64,000 bases of DNA from Bacteroidota bacterium (GTDB lineage Bacteria > Bacteroidota > Bacteroidia > AKYH767-A > OLB10). Shown in pieces: positions 11,157-21,294 of the stretch (the first letter of the stretch is position 1; each line of letters starts with the position of its first letter). Location of the stretch: NCBI GenBank assembly GCA_016713925.1, contig JADJOH010000002.1:1-64000 (forward strand), in the 5' to 3' direction. Position numbers and translations under genes: made by a program. A model generated the notes under the pieces. It saw only the letters and a list, made by a program, of their open reading frames with translations. It ran no database searches and had not been told where the DNA came from.

Positions 11157-14093
11157 ATCCATAAAAATAAGTTTGGCGAAGTCACACCTTTTTGGATTAG
11201 TATATTTGATATAAATGAAAAAGATGAGCTATCGGTTAATATGTCAAATGTTACTAAAGAAGAACCAATTAAAAATGCCAAAATATTCATCTCAAGTATT
11301 CTTACAGCTGAAATATTAAAATTTTCAAGATATGATGTACCGGACAAACTAATACAAAAATTAGACAACGATGAAAGTCTTGAAATATATGAGTTCAATA
11401 GATTCGACAATAAGATTTTAAACTACTATCACGAATGTTATAAATCAAATACAGATCCCTTTTTACATAAATCTCATTTAATACAAGGACTGGATTTATC
11501 TGTATTAATTACGAAAAATCCATATCAGCTTTCTAATGAACAACAAAACCAGATCATTAAAGAAATCTACCATAATGATTATAACAAATTTTATAATTAC
11601 GAATTGGCAATAAGCGAATTCTCAATCGACTTACCTGCAAAGGCAAATTTATAGTTGCATTCAAAAAAAATCAGTTTAGATCCGGTAAACAAAACACTCC
11701 ATATTGATAATAAAACTCAATTTAATGCTCACTTTTATCTTCAAGATGTAAAACACACATTATCATACTATACAGACTTAGCACCAAATGATTTTGAAGA
11801 AATTTATTTAAATAACAAACAAGAAGCAATTGAAATTCTTAATACAAATTTCAGAACTGGCGAATTGACAAATACCAGACCTGAACTAGTTGTTCAAGGT
11901 TACTCTCAAATAGAAATATCAAAAATTTATGAAAATATACAAACTGCTTTCCAGGAAAATGACATAGATGCACCATTAAAGGCGTTTTTTCAAAACTTAT
12001 CCTGCTTGCTTGATAGAAAAAACATAACAGAACCTCATATTGTACTCTATGATCATAACATTAACACAGATCAAATTCAAACAATTTACAATGCCTTGAA
12101 ATACCCAATTACCTATGTTCAAGGACCACCCAGCACAGGAAAAACACAAACCATTTTGAATATAATTGTGAATTGCTTAATCAACAACAAATCACTTTTA
12201 ATCACTTCAAATAACAATATCCCAATTGATGGCATTAAAAACAAATTGAATTTAGGAAAATACCGCAACAAAGATATTCTACTGCCTGTTCTAAGGCTTG
12301 GCAATAAAAAATATATTGCCGAAGCACTTCAAACGATTAAAAGCAGGTTTTCCTTTGAAACCAAGGACATACCTAAGGAAGAACTACTATTTAATCTAAA
12401 GGAAAAATCAAAAGCGAAAAACAGACAATTACTTGAAAATATAAAAAATCACGAAATCAAAATTGAGCAAACTCAAAATCTCCAATTTGTAAAAGAACTA
12501 TTAAAAAAAGGCGAAAACTATCTATTAGAAAAAGAGAAAGTTAGTATTGAAGATAAACTAAAACAAATTCCTGAAATCCAAATTGAAAATTGGGAAAACT
12601 TATTTGAAGTAATAAGAGACAATCATCAAATGCTACAATTCTTTTACTTCGAGTCTTTAAAATATGTAAAACGACTTAAAAACAAAGAATACAGCTCTTT
12701 AATTGAAATTCTGAATTTAGAGCCAACTAACAAACAAGTAAGTGAATTTAACAAATGGATAGCAACTGATGAAAATCTAGAAAAACTCACAAAAATATTT
12801 CCAATCATCTTAACCACAAACTTATCAAGTCGAAAGTTAGGACAGAAACATAAATTCAATCTATTGGTAATGGATGAAGCCGGCCAATGTGACATCGCTA
12901 CCAGTTTGATCCCAATTTCCAAGTGTAAAAACATGGTGCTCATTGGAGACACTAACCAATTAAAACCAATAGTAGTTTTTGAAGAGCGAAGAAACAATAA
13001 TTTAATGAAACATTATGAGATAGAATCAATTTATGACTACTTCAACAATTCAATACTGTCAGTTTATAAAAACATTGACAATATATCAAGAAACATTTTA
13101 TTAAGCTACCATTACCGTTGCGGCAAGAATATTATTAATTACTCAAACATGAGATTTTATGAAAACAAATTAAACTTAACAAAAATCAAATACAATGGAG
13201 AAGTCAATTATATTGATGTAAACAATCAAAATCAAAAATCCAGAAATTCTAACATTGAAGAAGTGTTGGAAATAGTAAATTACATCTCAGAAAATAATTT
13301 AAAAGATGTATTTATAATTACACCTTTTCGGAATCAACAAGAAACACTGAATCATTTTTTAGAAAAAGCTAAAGCAGAAAAGAAAATAGATGAGTCTGTA
13401 AGTTGTGGCACTATCCATAAAATCCAAGGGCAGGAAAACAAAACAATCATAATTTCCACCTCTATATCACGAAATACGACATCCAAAACTTATGATTGGA
13501 TAAAAAACAACAGTCAGTTAATCAATGTAGGAGTCACTAGAGCGCAGGAAAATCTAATCGTAGTTGCCGACAAAAGGGCAATTGATATTTTATCAAGGAA
13601 AGATGACGACTTGTATGCATTGATTGAATACGCTCAACAAAAAGGCACGCTTCAAATCAATAAAAGTGCTGTAAACAAATTCACAATAGGATTTTCCAAT
13701 GATTCTAAATTTGAAGATGAATTTTATAAAACCATGAGTCATTATTGTACTATTCAGGGCACCCGATTTGAAAGGAATGTAAAGATCATTGATTTATTCC
13801 CAGAAGAAAAAGATAATACACTTGTAAATAAAAAAGAATTCGACGGTGTAATTTTTAAGGGAAGTTCGCCTGAATTCGTATTTGAAGTAAACGGTATTGA
13901 GCATTTAAAAAATTCAAGCCGCATGAAATCAGATCATGTAAAAAAGCAACTGCTTAATTCTAAGAACATCCAACTACTTTTAATTACGAATCAATACGTA
14001 AAACATTATGAGTACATTCGCGAATTAATGAATAAAATTAAGGGCAAACCTTATCAAAAGACACTGTTTGAAGAATCAGAACCCAATTCTTAA
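11157..14093 (+). pseudogene. SF1 (Upf1/DNA2-like) helicase with C-terminal nuclease-like domain, 5'-truncated and interrupted by one stop
   Basis: One open frame runs from the IS21 right end to TAA 14093, broken only by a TAG at 11652-11654 between PAKANL and LHSKKIS. The continuation from TTG 11655 is 812 codons. SF1 motifs are all present: Walker A VQGPPSTGKTQT (12118-12153), DEAGQCD (motif II, near 12874), IGDTNQLKP (motif III, near 12943), LSYHYRCG (near 13103), GTIHKIQGQE (motif V) and NVGVTRAQENLIVV (motif VI, near 13526). The last about 130 residues (KKEFDGVIFKG...FVFEVNGIEHLK) resemble a DUF2726/PD-(D/E)xK-type nuclease domain with D and E in the expected order. The IS21 insertion seems to have removed the original start. 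If translation reinitiates at TTG 11655 the helicase core could still be made. Its setting suggests a defence role; no named system is recognised. Confidence 0.7.
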
Positions 14094-14155
14094 TTTACCG
14101 GTGGGCCACAAAAGATCTTCACTGGCCTACGTTTAAACCTTTGGTGGGGCTGGAG

Positions 14156-14176
14156 ATTCCGAACCATGTTGACCCC
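14156..14176 (+). repeat. Isolated IS21-type terminal repeat
   Basis: A single 21-base word ATTCCG.ACCATGTTGACCCC stands alone about 60 bases downstream of the SF1 helicase, followed by a degenerate second (TTTCCGATTTAAGTTGA). It matches the left terminal repeats of the IS21 element at 8593 and has no transposase next to it. It is either a remnant of a deleted element or an edge of the dispersed repeat family. The rest of 14094-14214 holds nothing recognised. Confidence 0.6.
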
Positions 14177-14214
14177 GGTTTCCGATTTAAGTTGAAAACT
14201 GATGTAATAGAAAG

Positions 14215-14586
14215 ATGCTACTAAAACTTTATATTTTCTGCGTACTGACTCTATTTAGTCTTGGTTGTCAGCATAAATCTAATGAGAAAAAAGAGAATTG
14301 GCTTTTTGTTGAGAATGGTGCTTGTTATATGGATTCAATAGAGGCAAATCGAGATTTTGAGAAAGGAATTTTTGTGGTTACTTTGTACGATTCACAACTA
14401 CCGAAGAATATTGATCACGAAAAATTAAAGGAGAATTTGAATCATTTCCGTATTGATTATAAACCCTTAGGTGAAAACTGTACCGGCGAAGATAATTGTT
14501 ACGGCAAGCATATGCTAACCAAAATCGAGCAAAGATTTGGAATAACTTTCGTAGATAGTATATATAGTGTCTCATCAAAATACTAA
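14215..14586 (+). CDS. Predicted lipoprotein, function unknown
   Basis: 123 residues from ATG 14215. The N-terminus MLLKLYIFCVLTLFSLGC is a lipoprotein signal with lipobox SLGC, so Cys 18 is the likely acylated residue and the product is anchored in the outer or cytoplasmic membrane facing the periplasm. The mature part has three more cysteines (ENGACY and GENCTGEDNCYG), which could form a disulfide. It is intact and stands alone between the helicase and another secreted protein. I do not recognise the family. A Bacteroidota-type promoter is not obvious upstream; an IS21-type end lies 40 bases before the start. Confidence 0.6.
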   Translation: MLLKLYIFCVLTLFSLGCQHKSNEKKENWLFVENGACYMDSIEANRDFEKGIFVVTLYDSQLPKNIDHEKLKENLNHFRIDYKPLGENCTGEDNCYGKHMLTKIEQRFGITFVDSIYSVSSKY

Positions 14587-14689
14587 ACTACGAGGAATAC
14601 TTCATCATTGCGCCATAATCCCCCGCCCTCCCCTATCTTTATAAAACCTTACAACGAGTATAGCTCTTCAGTGCCATTAAAACTCTCCC

Positions 14690-15487
14690 ATGCGAATACA
14701 ACTTCTTCTATGGTCCATACTGCTGATTAGCCTAACCCAAACGGCAGTAGGATGCATGGCCATTGATCATTATAGAAATTTTCCACTTGGAACGTCAACG
14801 CATGGACTTGTTGTTTTCCGAAACGTATATGCTTCGCGATGATAGTGGTGATGGATGGACGGGAGTAACGAACATTGCTATTTATGCCTCAAATTTCAAA
14901 CTATTAAAAAGCATTTCCCTTGATTCTATCCAGGTCAGGGACACCACCTTTGAGCTCAAATCAAAATATATAGAGGCCTTGAACAAAAGTTTTCAAAAGC
15001 ATTGGTCATTGCACAAGGAATGAGTGGTTTTATTACAGCAACCCCCATTTATTTATCCATCTGTGAATATCAGCAAACCTGTGGTATCGTTTCTTTAAAA
15101 GCAGACACATTGCTCTCAAAGTTTTACCTTCTCTATCAGCCAACCCGGGCCGGGCTGGATTTAACTTTTTTGAATGACACTACCAGTAAGTACTATGAAT
15201 ATTTGGCTGGCAAAGGTTCTGTTTTTGAAACCACTTTCAACAGACTTGCAAAGGAGTTGTCCATTAACTCAATAAGGAAGTATAAAATCGGGACGAAAAC
15301 ATTACTGGTTACACATATCGGAGAAAGCGTTCAAATGCCCTATACAGACTACAATGAAATGATTGGACGTAGGAGGAAGGAATACATTCCTAAACTAAAC
15401 TTCTCAGAAATAAATCAGAGCATCTTCTACGAGCCGGAGCTCTTGCATCATACCAAGGGCGTTGATTTATTTGTATGGGTGGATTGA
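14690..15487 (+). pseudogene. Secreted protein of unknown function, two frameshifts
   Basis: ATG 14690 opens a signal peptide (MRIQLLLWSILLISLTQTAVGC) and runs to a TGA near 14838. The sense of the protein then continues in another frame (RDDSGDGWTGVTNIAIYASNFKLL, 14830-15005), and after a shift near 15000 in a third (IAQGMSGFITATPIYLSICEYQ to FVWVD, stop at 15487). Joined, this gives about 265 residues with a lipobox-like VGC or a cleaved signal. No domain is recognised. The promoter-like word TATCTTTA lies upstream near 14633. The lesions are of the one-base type also seen in its neighbours, so this is probably a decaying orphan surface protein. Confidence 0.5.
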
Positions 15488-15628
15488 AAAAACTAAACTG
15501 TAGTCCTTGTGCGTGCAAGTTTTAAAGTGTAAGGACAACAATTCAAAGTTTAAGGCCGTTCTTCACAAAACAAAGGTATAAAGCATCAAGATCAGACGGC
15601 AGGAAGCCGACAGGTGCAATAGTTGACT

Positions 15629-16282
15629 ATGAAACAGATTATTCTTTTCCTGAATTTAATTTTATGCTTGCTTGAGCCAATAATGGCCCAAACGAATGCC
15701 TCCTGTCAAAACTGTCCATGGCATCGTGTAATGCAAAAAAAAATGAAATTGGTAGAAAATGCTGCTAATTCAGATAGCATACAAATTGTTTTACATACAT
15801 CAGTACCTCCGATTGAATGGTGGAATCCATATATTGAAATAGGAAAAAGAGGAAATGAAATAGTAAAGAAAGAGAATCCAAATCGCGGAATTACCAGATT
15901 AGCTAAACACAACGATCAAAAATTTGTTGAAATAATTAACACCTCCGGTTCATCAATAATTTTCATCAAACCGGATAAATCTCTAATGCTGGGATTGCAA
16001 GCTAAAAATGAAACAGGAGAATGGCAAGATGTCGAAGAGTTTTTTGTCGGACTTTGTGGGCGGAGTTTTAAAAGTAGCTATAATGACACCATACGCCCTA
16101 ATCAGGCATGGCTAACTTTTGTGGAAGTATTCACAGGGAAAATTAAAACCAAATATCGTTTAAAGCTGCTTACCAAATTGAGTGATGGAGTAACTTCAAG
16201 ACATTATTATTATTCAAACGAAATTGATGGTACAATCGATGAATGCAAATTCATAAGAAAATATGTAGGTTCGGGCAGGTAA
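15629..16282 (+). CDS. Secreted protein of unknown function
   Basis: 217 residues from ATG 15629; a TTG two codons earlier (15623) is in frame but less likely. The N-terminus MKQIILFLNLILCLLEPIMAQ is a clear Sec signal peptide with cleavage after AQ, as common in Bacteroidota. The mature protein begins with a CQNCPWH motif and has two more cysteines (GLCGR and DECKF). The centre has a beta-rich look (FVEIINTSGSSIIFIKP). No membrane segment follows. No family is recognised; it could be an extracellular or periplasmic beta-sandwich protein. It is intact, unlike the gene before it. Confidence 0.55.
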   Translation: MKQIILFLNLILCLLEPIMAQTNASCQNCPWHRVMQKKMKLVENAANSDSIQIVLHTSVPPIEWWNPYIEIGKRGNEIVKKENPNRGITRLAKHNDQKFVEIINTSGSSIIFIKPDKSLMLGLQAKNETGEWQDVEEFFVGLCGRSFKSSYNDTIRPNQAWLTFVEVFTGKIKTKYRLKLLTKLSDGVTSRHYYYSNEIDGTIDECKFIRKYVGSGR

Positions 16283-16363
16283 ACCAATACTACATTAAAC
16301 AAACATTACAACTAAAGTTTCCATAGAATCGCATACCGAAAATTCAAACAACTCCCATTTGCT

Positions 16364-16591
16364 TTAACTTCCCTTCTTTTCAAGTTTTTCTATCATGTCT
16401 AAAATATCAAAAATGTACAATTCATATGTTTTCTTGCTCACACCAAACAAACCTCCTGCTTTGGGTATATGTTCTATCAAACTATATAGCGTTTCAATCT
16501 CATCGTCATTCGTATCGACAGGAAACAATTCATAGGACTCGCTATTGGTAATTTCACCACCAAGAATTTGTCTCGCCCAGTTTGGCGGCAA
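16364..16591 (-). CDS. C-terminal fragment of an unknown small acidic protein
   Basis: An open frame of 75 codons on the minus strand, with TTG 16589-16591 as the only possible start and a TGA just upstream in frame. The peptide (WARQILGGEITNSESYELFPVD...LIEHIPKAGGLFGVSKKTYELYIFDIL) looks like a real folded protein, but without an ATG it is probably a 5'-truncated remnant. The truncation lies just before the dispersed repeat copy that starts at 16629, so insertion of that repeat may have removed the front of the gene. The family is not recognised. Confidence 0.35.
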   Translation of the reverse strand: MPPNWARQILGGEITNSESYELFPVDTNDDEIETLYSLIEHIPKAGGLFGVSKKTYELYIFDILDMIEKLEKKGS

Positions 16592-16628
16592 GAAGTTTAT
16601 TATTGTTCATTCTATTTATAAAGATAGA

Positions 16629-17140
16629 GATTCCGGACCATGCTGACCCCCTCTTTTCCGCCTCGTTGCATAACAACGAGTTGCCCCCCTACCCCATCTC
16701 CTCACAAAACAACGCCCCCCTCTTCCTCAGCCATCAAAAAAATCAACCGCCATGGGTGCCTCACCAGCCGTTTTTATTCATTTTGATAGTTCAACAGTTG
16801 GGTGCAAATTACAGGATCAGGTTTGAAAATTACTTTATCTCCTACTATTCTGCTCTAAAGGGGTTGGCAGAACCGGGAATGGAGCACACACTTCTCCATA
16901 AAACTAAACGGATACAAGTATTTAACATACGATTAAACGGAGAGCTGCATGTTAGATTTGCGGCGGGATTAATCGCGAAGGCTCCTTTAGATTTGAAAAT
17001 TGGTTAATTTGAATCGCGAATCGCGATGTTTTATTTGATCGCGAAGCCGACGGGGTAGCGGGTGAGGGGTTATGAGATGGATAGGTGGTTTGTATATTCC
17101 GGTGTCGCGGGACTTCGCGAATGACCACTCATTCTGATGG
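16629..17140. repeat. Dispersed repeat family, copy 2 (longest form)
   Basis: Full-length copy. It opens with ATTCCGGACCATGCTGACCC, then CGTTGCATAACAACGAG, CAACCGCCATGGGTGCCTCA, TTCAACAGTTGGGTGCAAAT and CTACTATTCTGCTCTAAAGG. The right half follows: ACTAAACGGATACAAGTATT, ACGGAGAGCTGCATGTTAGA and GGCGGGATTAATCGCGAAGG. A further extension (GATCGCGAAGCCGACGGGGT to CGCGGGACTTCGCG, 17037-17117) is shared only with the copy at 23046. The word TAGATTTG (16953-16960) fits the phylum -7 promoter pattern. No shared long reading frame could be supported. Confidence 0.75.
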
Positions 17141-17185
17141 TAGCTGCCCAATGTAATTAAAGTAGAAAGGATAGCCTATAGTTAT

Positions 17186-17193
17186 TAAATTTG
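17186..17193 (+). promoter_or_regulatory. Candidate -7 element (TAAATTTG) of the BRO-N gene
   Basis: TAAATTTG fits the Bacteroidota TAnnTTTG element and ends five bases before the ATG at 17198, which would make the transcript almost leaderless. No good -33 TTTG is seen at the usual distance, so this is a candidate only. Confidence 0.4.
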
Positions 17194-17197
17194 CCAT

Positions 17198-17476
17198 ATG
17201 AGTAATATTAAATTATTTGAAAGCAAACAGATCAGAACGGTCTGGAATCAATCAGACGAAAAATGGTATTTCGTTGTAACAGACGTTATTCAAGTGCTGA
17301 CCGACACACCTAACCCAAGCGATTACATAAAAAAAATGCGAAAGCGGGATGAAGAGCTTTCTAAAGGGTGGGGACAATTTGTCACCCCCCTTTCGGTCGT
17401 CACTACCGGAGGAAAACAAAAACTGAATTGTGCCAGTGCAAAAGGACTTTTGCGATTACCCACTCATTTCGATTGA
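17198..17476 (+). pseudogene. BRO-N / phage antirepressor-type protein, truncated
   Basis: 92 codons from ATG 17198. The first about 82 residues fit the BRO-N domain (IKLFESKQIRTVWNQSDEKWYFVVTDVIQVL, NPSDYIKKMRKRD, then the LNCASAKGLLRL segment that in full proteins leads to a longer helical stretch). BRO-N proteins bind DNA and occur in phages, viruses and mobile regions; related bacterial forms include DinD-like proteins. Here the frame runs into the dispersed repeat beginning near 17460: the final THFD and stop come from the repeat (CACTCATTTCGATTGA; compare CGCTCATTCCGATTGAAG at 22660). The insertion therefore truncated the gene, and a normal protein would be two to three times longer. 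Confidence 0.65.
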
Positions 17477-17795
17477 AGCTCCCCCCCCTACTCCGTCTCC
17501 TTACAAAACTCCCCCCTCCTCTAACTTCGCCATCAAAAAATCATCCGCTATGGGTGCCTCACAAGCCGTTTTTTATTCATGTGGATTGTTCATCAAAGGG
17601 TACTAATTACAGGATCAGGTTTTAAAATTACTTTATCTGCTACTCTTCTGCTCTAAAAGGGTTGGAGGAACCGCGAATGGAGTCCACACTACTCCATAAA
17701 ACAAAACGGATACAAGTATTTAACATACGATTAAACGGAGAGCTGCATGCTACCTTTGCGGTGGGATTAATCGCGAAGGCTCGCGACCGGGGCAG
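17460..17795. repeat. Dispersed repeat family, copy 3
   Basis: Left half: CCCCCCTACTCCGTCTCC, the ATCATCCGCTATGGGTGCCT variant and a diverged TTCATGTGGATTGTTCAT. Right half is well kept: CTACTCTTCTGCTCTAAAAG, AAACGGATACAAGTATTTAA, ACGGAGAGCTGCATGCTACC and GGGATTAATCGCGAAGGCTC. TACCTTTG lies at 17751-17758. The copy truncates the BRO-N gene on its left. The next about 270 bases, up to the metallophosphoesterase, hold no gene I can support. Confidence 0.7.
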
Positions 17796-18065
17796 CGGGA
17801 GGTGTGTGGTGGTGCAAATAAATATTTACGGATGTTTAAATTTTCGCAAAATTGTTTGCCCCTTTGGAATTAAAGGCGATCAACTATTTGCAATAACATG
17901 TCAGAGATAATGGCATACCCGTTGATGAAGAAGATTTTGTTTTTGACTACTGTACGAATCAAGTGGCGGAAGGTTTTTGGTGTTCGATTTAATAATTAAT
18001 GCTGCTTCACCGGAAATATATAACCTCAATTGAATAGTGTAATTTGAAAGATGACTTTTATTAGA

Positions 18066-18822
18066 ATGAAACTCCAATACGCCTCCGACCTTCATCTGGA
18101 ATTCCCTGCCAACAAGAAGTTCTTGAAGCTGCACCCTTTACAGCCGGTAGGTGATGTATTGGTATTGGCGGGAGATATTGTGCCTTTTGCGGTAATGGAT
18201 AAGCATAAGGATTTTTTCAGTTATGTGTCAGACAATTTTGAGGTCACTTATTGGCTACCCGGCAACCATGAGTATTACCATTTTGATATTGCCGAAAAAA
18301 GCGGTGTGTTAAATGAGAAAATTCGAAGCAATGTGTTGTTGGTGAACAATGTTGCAGTCGTACAGGATCAGGTGAAACTTCTTTTCTCAACCCTTTGGAG
18401 TAAAATTAGTCCGAGGTATCAATGGCAAATCGAGAAGTATGAACGATTTTCATCGTATCAAATACAAAGGCTATCGCTTTTCGGCTGAGCTATACAACCA
18501 ATTGCATGATGAGAGTATGGCGTTTATTCAAAATGAATTGAAAACGGTACACGAGAAAAAGGTAGCAGTTTTCACCCATCACTGTCCTACTTTTCTCAAC
18601 TACCCTGAGCAATACAAAGGCGATGTGTTGAATGAAGCTTTTGCGGTGGAGTTGTACGATATGATTGAAGCATCCAATATTGCTTATTGGGGGTATGGCC
18701 ATCACCATAACAATATTCCGGCATTTAGTATTGGAAACACTAAACTTATTACCAATCAGCTTGGCTATGTGCATATGAATGAGAACAAATGTTTTGAAAC
18801 GAATAAATGTATTGAACTATGA
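18066..18822 (+). pseudogene. Calcineurin-like metallophosphoesterase, one frameshift
   Basis: Start chosen at ATG 18066 (MKLQYASDLHLEF); ATG 18051 is in frame but adds an untypical MTFIR. Metal-binding motifs occur in order: SDLHLE (D-x-H), VLAGDIV (GD), LPGNHEYY (GNHE), VFTHHCP (H) and YWGYGHHHNN (G-H-x-H-like). The set is complete but is split by one frameshift near 18440: the first frame ends at 18488 and the second continues from about 18439 to TGA 18822. The joined protein would be about 252 residues, the normal size of this superfamily. It acts on an unknown phosphoester. It sits in the decayed island next to an intact Schlafen-type gene. A sequencing indel is a real alternative, since all motifs are kept. 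Confidence 0.7.
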
Positions 18823-18898
18823 CATTAAAATTGTTAATGCTATATCTAATCAAAAAAGTTATCAACGGGATTGAGTAGCCAAAGAAAATATTAAGGTC

Positions 18899-20698
18899 AT
18901 GACAATAGAAGAACTTATTCTATTAAAGGAAACTGAAAATAAAGTTGAATTTAAAGAAGCTAAAGGTGGCAACTTTAGCTACAATGGAGGAGGAAGGGTG
19001 TCACCTCAGGAAAGAAGGCGATGCATTCTTGGGTATGTAACGGCTTTTGCAAATGAAGGTGGCGGGTATTTAGTGCTGGGTGTTCACGATACATATCCTC
19101 ATAAAATAGTGGGGACATCGCAATGCAAAGATGCCACAGGAAAATTGGTACAGGAAGTTTATCGTGATACTAAAATCAGAATTGAAGCTAGCGAACTTTT
19201 TGACCAGGATAATAAGAGAGTATTAGTAATATATATTCCATCAAGACCTGCAGGAAAGGTTTACAAATTTGAAGATGTGGCTTTGATGCGAGTGGGCGAA
19301 GAACTTTTGCCGATGAGTGAACAGCAGTATTTGAAAATAATTCAGGAGCAAGAACCCGACTTTACTGAAAGAATCTGTGAAGGGTTAACCTATCATGATT
19401 TAGATCCTGGTGCTATTTTAAAATTAAAAGAATCCTACGCTAAGAAGCAAGATAATCCGCAATTTCTCACCTTGTCCGATGAGCAGGCCTTGCAGGATTT
19501 GTCGCTTATTACTAATTCGAAAATCACATATGCCGCGTTGATTCTTGTTGGTAAAGAAAGTGCTATCAAAAAATTTATACCACAGGCAACAATCAACTTG
19601 GAGTATCGTAATTCACTAACGCAAATCAACTTCGATAACAGACTAATATTTTCTGAGCCCTATTTTTTAACCAATGAGAAATTGTGGGACGCCATTAATC
19701 AACGCAATGGCAAGGTTCCTGTACAGCAAGGTCCATTTATTTTCGATATTCCATTTTTTAATAAAGAGGTGATAAGAGAAGCCTTAAACAATGCTGTGGC
19801 ACATCGCGATTATCGCAAAAGCAGTGAAGTTCTTATAAAGCAATTTCCACACGAATTGCATATAACCAATCCAGGAGGATTTCCTTTTGGTGTAAACCTT
19901 CAGAATTTACTTACAGTGAACAGCACTCCCCGAAACAGACTATTGAGTGATGTACTTGCAAAAACCGGGATTGTGGAACGCAGCGGACAAGGCATTGACA
20001 AAATATATTATCAATCCATATCCGAAGCCAAGCCCGAACCTGATTATACAAAGTCAGATGATTTTCAGGTAGAGTTACGATTATCAGGCATTGTAGAAGA
20101 TAAAGCATTTGCCTTGTTCATCCGACAAATTCAAACAAGCAGAAAAGTTGACGAGAAGCTAAGTGTGCAGGAAATAATTTCATTGAACCGGATTCGGAAA
20201 GGCGAAAACAAAAATGAACTGGATTCAACCATTCTAAAAAAAATGGAGAAGGAAGGGTTGATTGAAAGAGTTGGCAAAACCAATTCGCAGAAAATAATTT
20301 TATCAAAAGAATATTTTGTTTTCACAGGTAAGCAATCTGAATATTCAGAAGGTATGCCAATTGATAATTTCCAAATCGGAATTATCATTTTAAAACATGT
20401 CCAGGAATTTGGTAAAGGCAAAATGAAAGAGTTTGAATTTTTGCTAAGAAAATTTATGACAAGAGCACAGGTAAAATATGCTATCGGAAAAATGGTTGAG
20501 CAAGGAATTTTGGACAAAAAAGGTGAAGGAAAAACAACAGAATACTATGCAGGTAAGCAGATGGAGGAAGGCATGAAAGTTTTCCAAAGGGCAGTTGAAT
20601 TAGGTTTTAAAGAGATGCAACGGCTTGGAGAATTACCAGCCGCTAATTCTCCAGAAAGTAGCCAGAAATTCTCCAGAAACAACAAACAAAATGGCTGA
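18899..20698 (+). CDS. Schlafen/AlbA_2-domain ATP-binding protein
   Basis: Intact, 599 residues from ATG 18899. Residues about 10-130 form a Schlafen AlbA_2 domain (ENKVEFKEAKGG, FANEGGGYLVLGV), followed by the usual linker. Around residue 295 the GHKL-type ATPase segment REALNNAVAHRDYR appears, with ITNPGGFPFG and a GIVERSGQGIDKIY glycine loop after it. The C-terminal third (about 400-599) contains two winged-helix-like stretches (LDSTILKKMEKEGLIERVG and VKYAIGKMVEQGILDKKG). Such proteins are often named transcriptional regulators, and many sit in defence islands; their biochemical role is unsettled. The tail after residue 570 is low-complexity. It lies alone and is one of the few undamaged genes in this stretch. 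Confidence 0.8.
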   Translation: MTIEELILLKETENKVEFKEAKGGNFSYNGGGRVSPQERRRCILGYVTAFANEGGGYLVLGVHDTYPHKIVGTSQCKDATGKLVQEVYRDTKIRIEASELFDQDNKRVLVIYIPSRPAGKVYKFEDVALMRVGEELLPMSEQQYLKIIQEQEPDFTERICEGLTYHDLDPGAILKLKESYAKKQDNPQFLTLSDEQALQDLSLITNSKITYAALILVGKESAIKKFIPQATINLEYRNSLTQINFDNRLIFSEPYFLTNEKLWDAINQRNGKVPVQQGPFIFDIPFFNKEVIREALNNAVAHRDYRKSSEVLIKQFPHELHITNPGGFPFGVNLQNLLTVNSTPRNRLLSDVLAKTGIVERSGQGIDKIYYQSISEAKPEPDYTKSDDFQVELRLSGIVEDKAFALFIRQIQTSRKVDEKLSVQEIISLNRIRKGENKNELDSTILKKMEKEGLIERVGKTNSQKIILSKEYFVFTGKQSEYSEGMPIDNFQIGIIILKHVQEFGKGKMKEFEFLLRKFMTRAQVKYAIGKMVEQGILDKKGEGKTTEYYAGKQMEEGMKVFQRAVELGFKEMQRLGELPAANSPESSQKFSRNNKQNG

Positions 20699-20817
20699 AA
20701 GCCCTCAAAATCAAATGGAAATGGCGGTTTTAGAATTCACCAGTAACTCCCCATATTTTCCCAGTATTTCTTTATAATGTACCCGGAAATGAAAATTTTA
20801 AAACCAAAAGACATTGA

Positions 20818-20940
20818 CACACTACTCCATAAAACTAAACGGATACAAGTATTTAACATACGATTAAACGGCGGGATGGATGCTACCTTTGCGGCGGGAT
20901 TAATCGCGAAGGCTCGCGACGGGGTAGCGGGAAATCATTG
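20818..20940. repeat. Dispersed repeat family, copy 4 (right half only)
   Basis: Starts abruptly at CACACTACTCCATAAAACTA and continues through AAACGGATACAAGTATTTAA, the variant ACGGCGGGATGGATGCTACC and GCGGGATTAATCGCGAAGGC. TACCTTTG is at 20884-20891. The left half is missing, so the family can occur in halves. It lies 120 bases after the Schlafen-type gene. Confidence 0.7.
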
Positions 20941-21238
20941 AATGGACGCTGTGAATATTTCTGTCCGGCTAAACTGATAATTGCCATCCTCCCATGTACC
21001 TCTGTCATACCCTCACCGGCTTCGGAATTGTATTTTTCATGCTTTGCAAACTGGCGCTGCATTATTATCCGGATGGAAGTCAGCAGCGAAGTCTTGGCCT
21101 GGATTCGTTGCTGATTTCGCTCTGTTCATATCTGCGATGATAACGATTGCTTTTGGATGGCAGGTAAGTTGTTAAGGAGTGCTTTTAACCCGATGGGTGG
21201 TGGTATTATCTTTCGTACAAGCCAAGCTATAGAATTTA
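20941..21238. other. Stretch without a supported gene (hydrophobic remnant)
   Basis: A short hydrophobic reading begins at ATG 20994 (MYLCHTLTGFGIVFFMLCKL) and meets two stops near 21137, while another frame continues with MITIAFGWQ. This could be the relic of a small membrane protein, but evidence is weak. No RNA gene or repeat is seen apart from the palindrome at its right edge. Confidence 0.3.
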
Positions 21239-21290
21239 AAATTCCTAAAAGTTGTTATTTTCAACAATATTTAGGAATTTCATATATTTG
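21239..21290 (+). promoter_or_regulatory. Promoter with operator-like inverted repeat before the AAA_14 ATPase
   Basis: An 11-base perfect inverted repeat (AAATTCCTAAA at 21239-21249, TTTAGGAATTT at 21270-21280) encloses a smaller one (TTGTT...AACAA). TATATTTG at 21283-21290 fits the -7 element and the ATG is at 21295. The start of transcription would therefore fall at or near the ATG, suggesting a leaderless message. The palindrome covers the expected -33 zone, so a protein bound there should block the promoter. Confidence 0.5.
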
Positions 21291-21294
21291 ACCT

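Noticed and set aside
16840..17007. Peptide-like frame (METHLLHKTKRIQVF type) shared by right-half repeat copies
   Set aside because: The frame stays open over about 35 codons in several copies, but starts and ends differ and the copy at 20818 lacks the beginning; there is no evidence for translation.
17930..18000. Protein-like segment DNGIPVDEEDFVFDYC before the metallophosphoesterase
   Set aside because: Only about 30 codons between stops, with no start and no recognised family; it could be a gene relic but cannot be supported.
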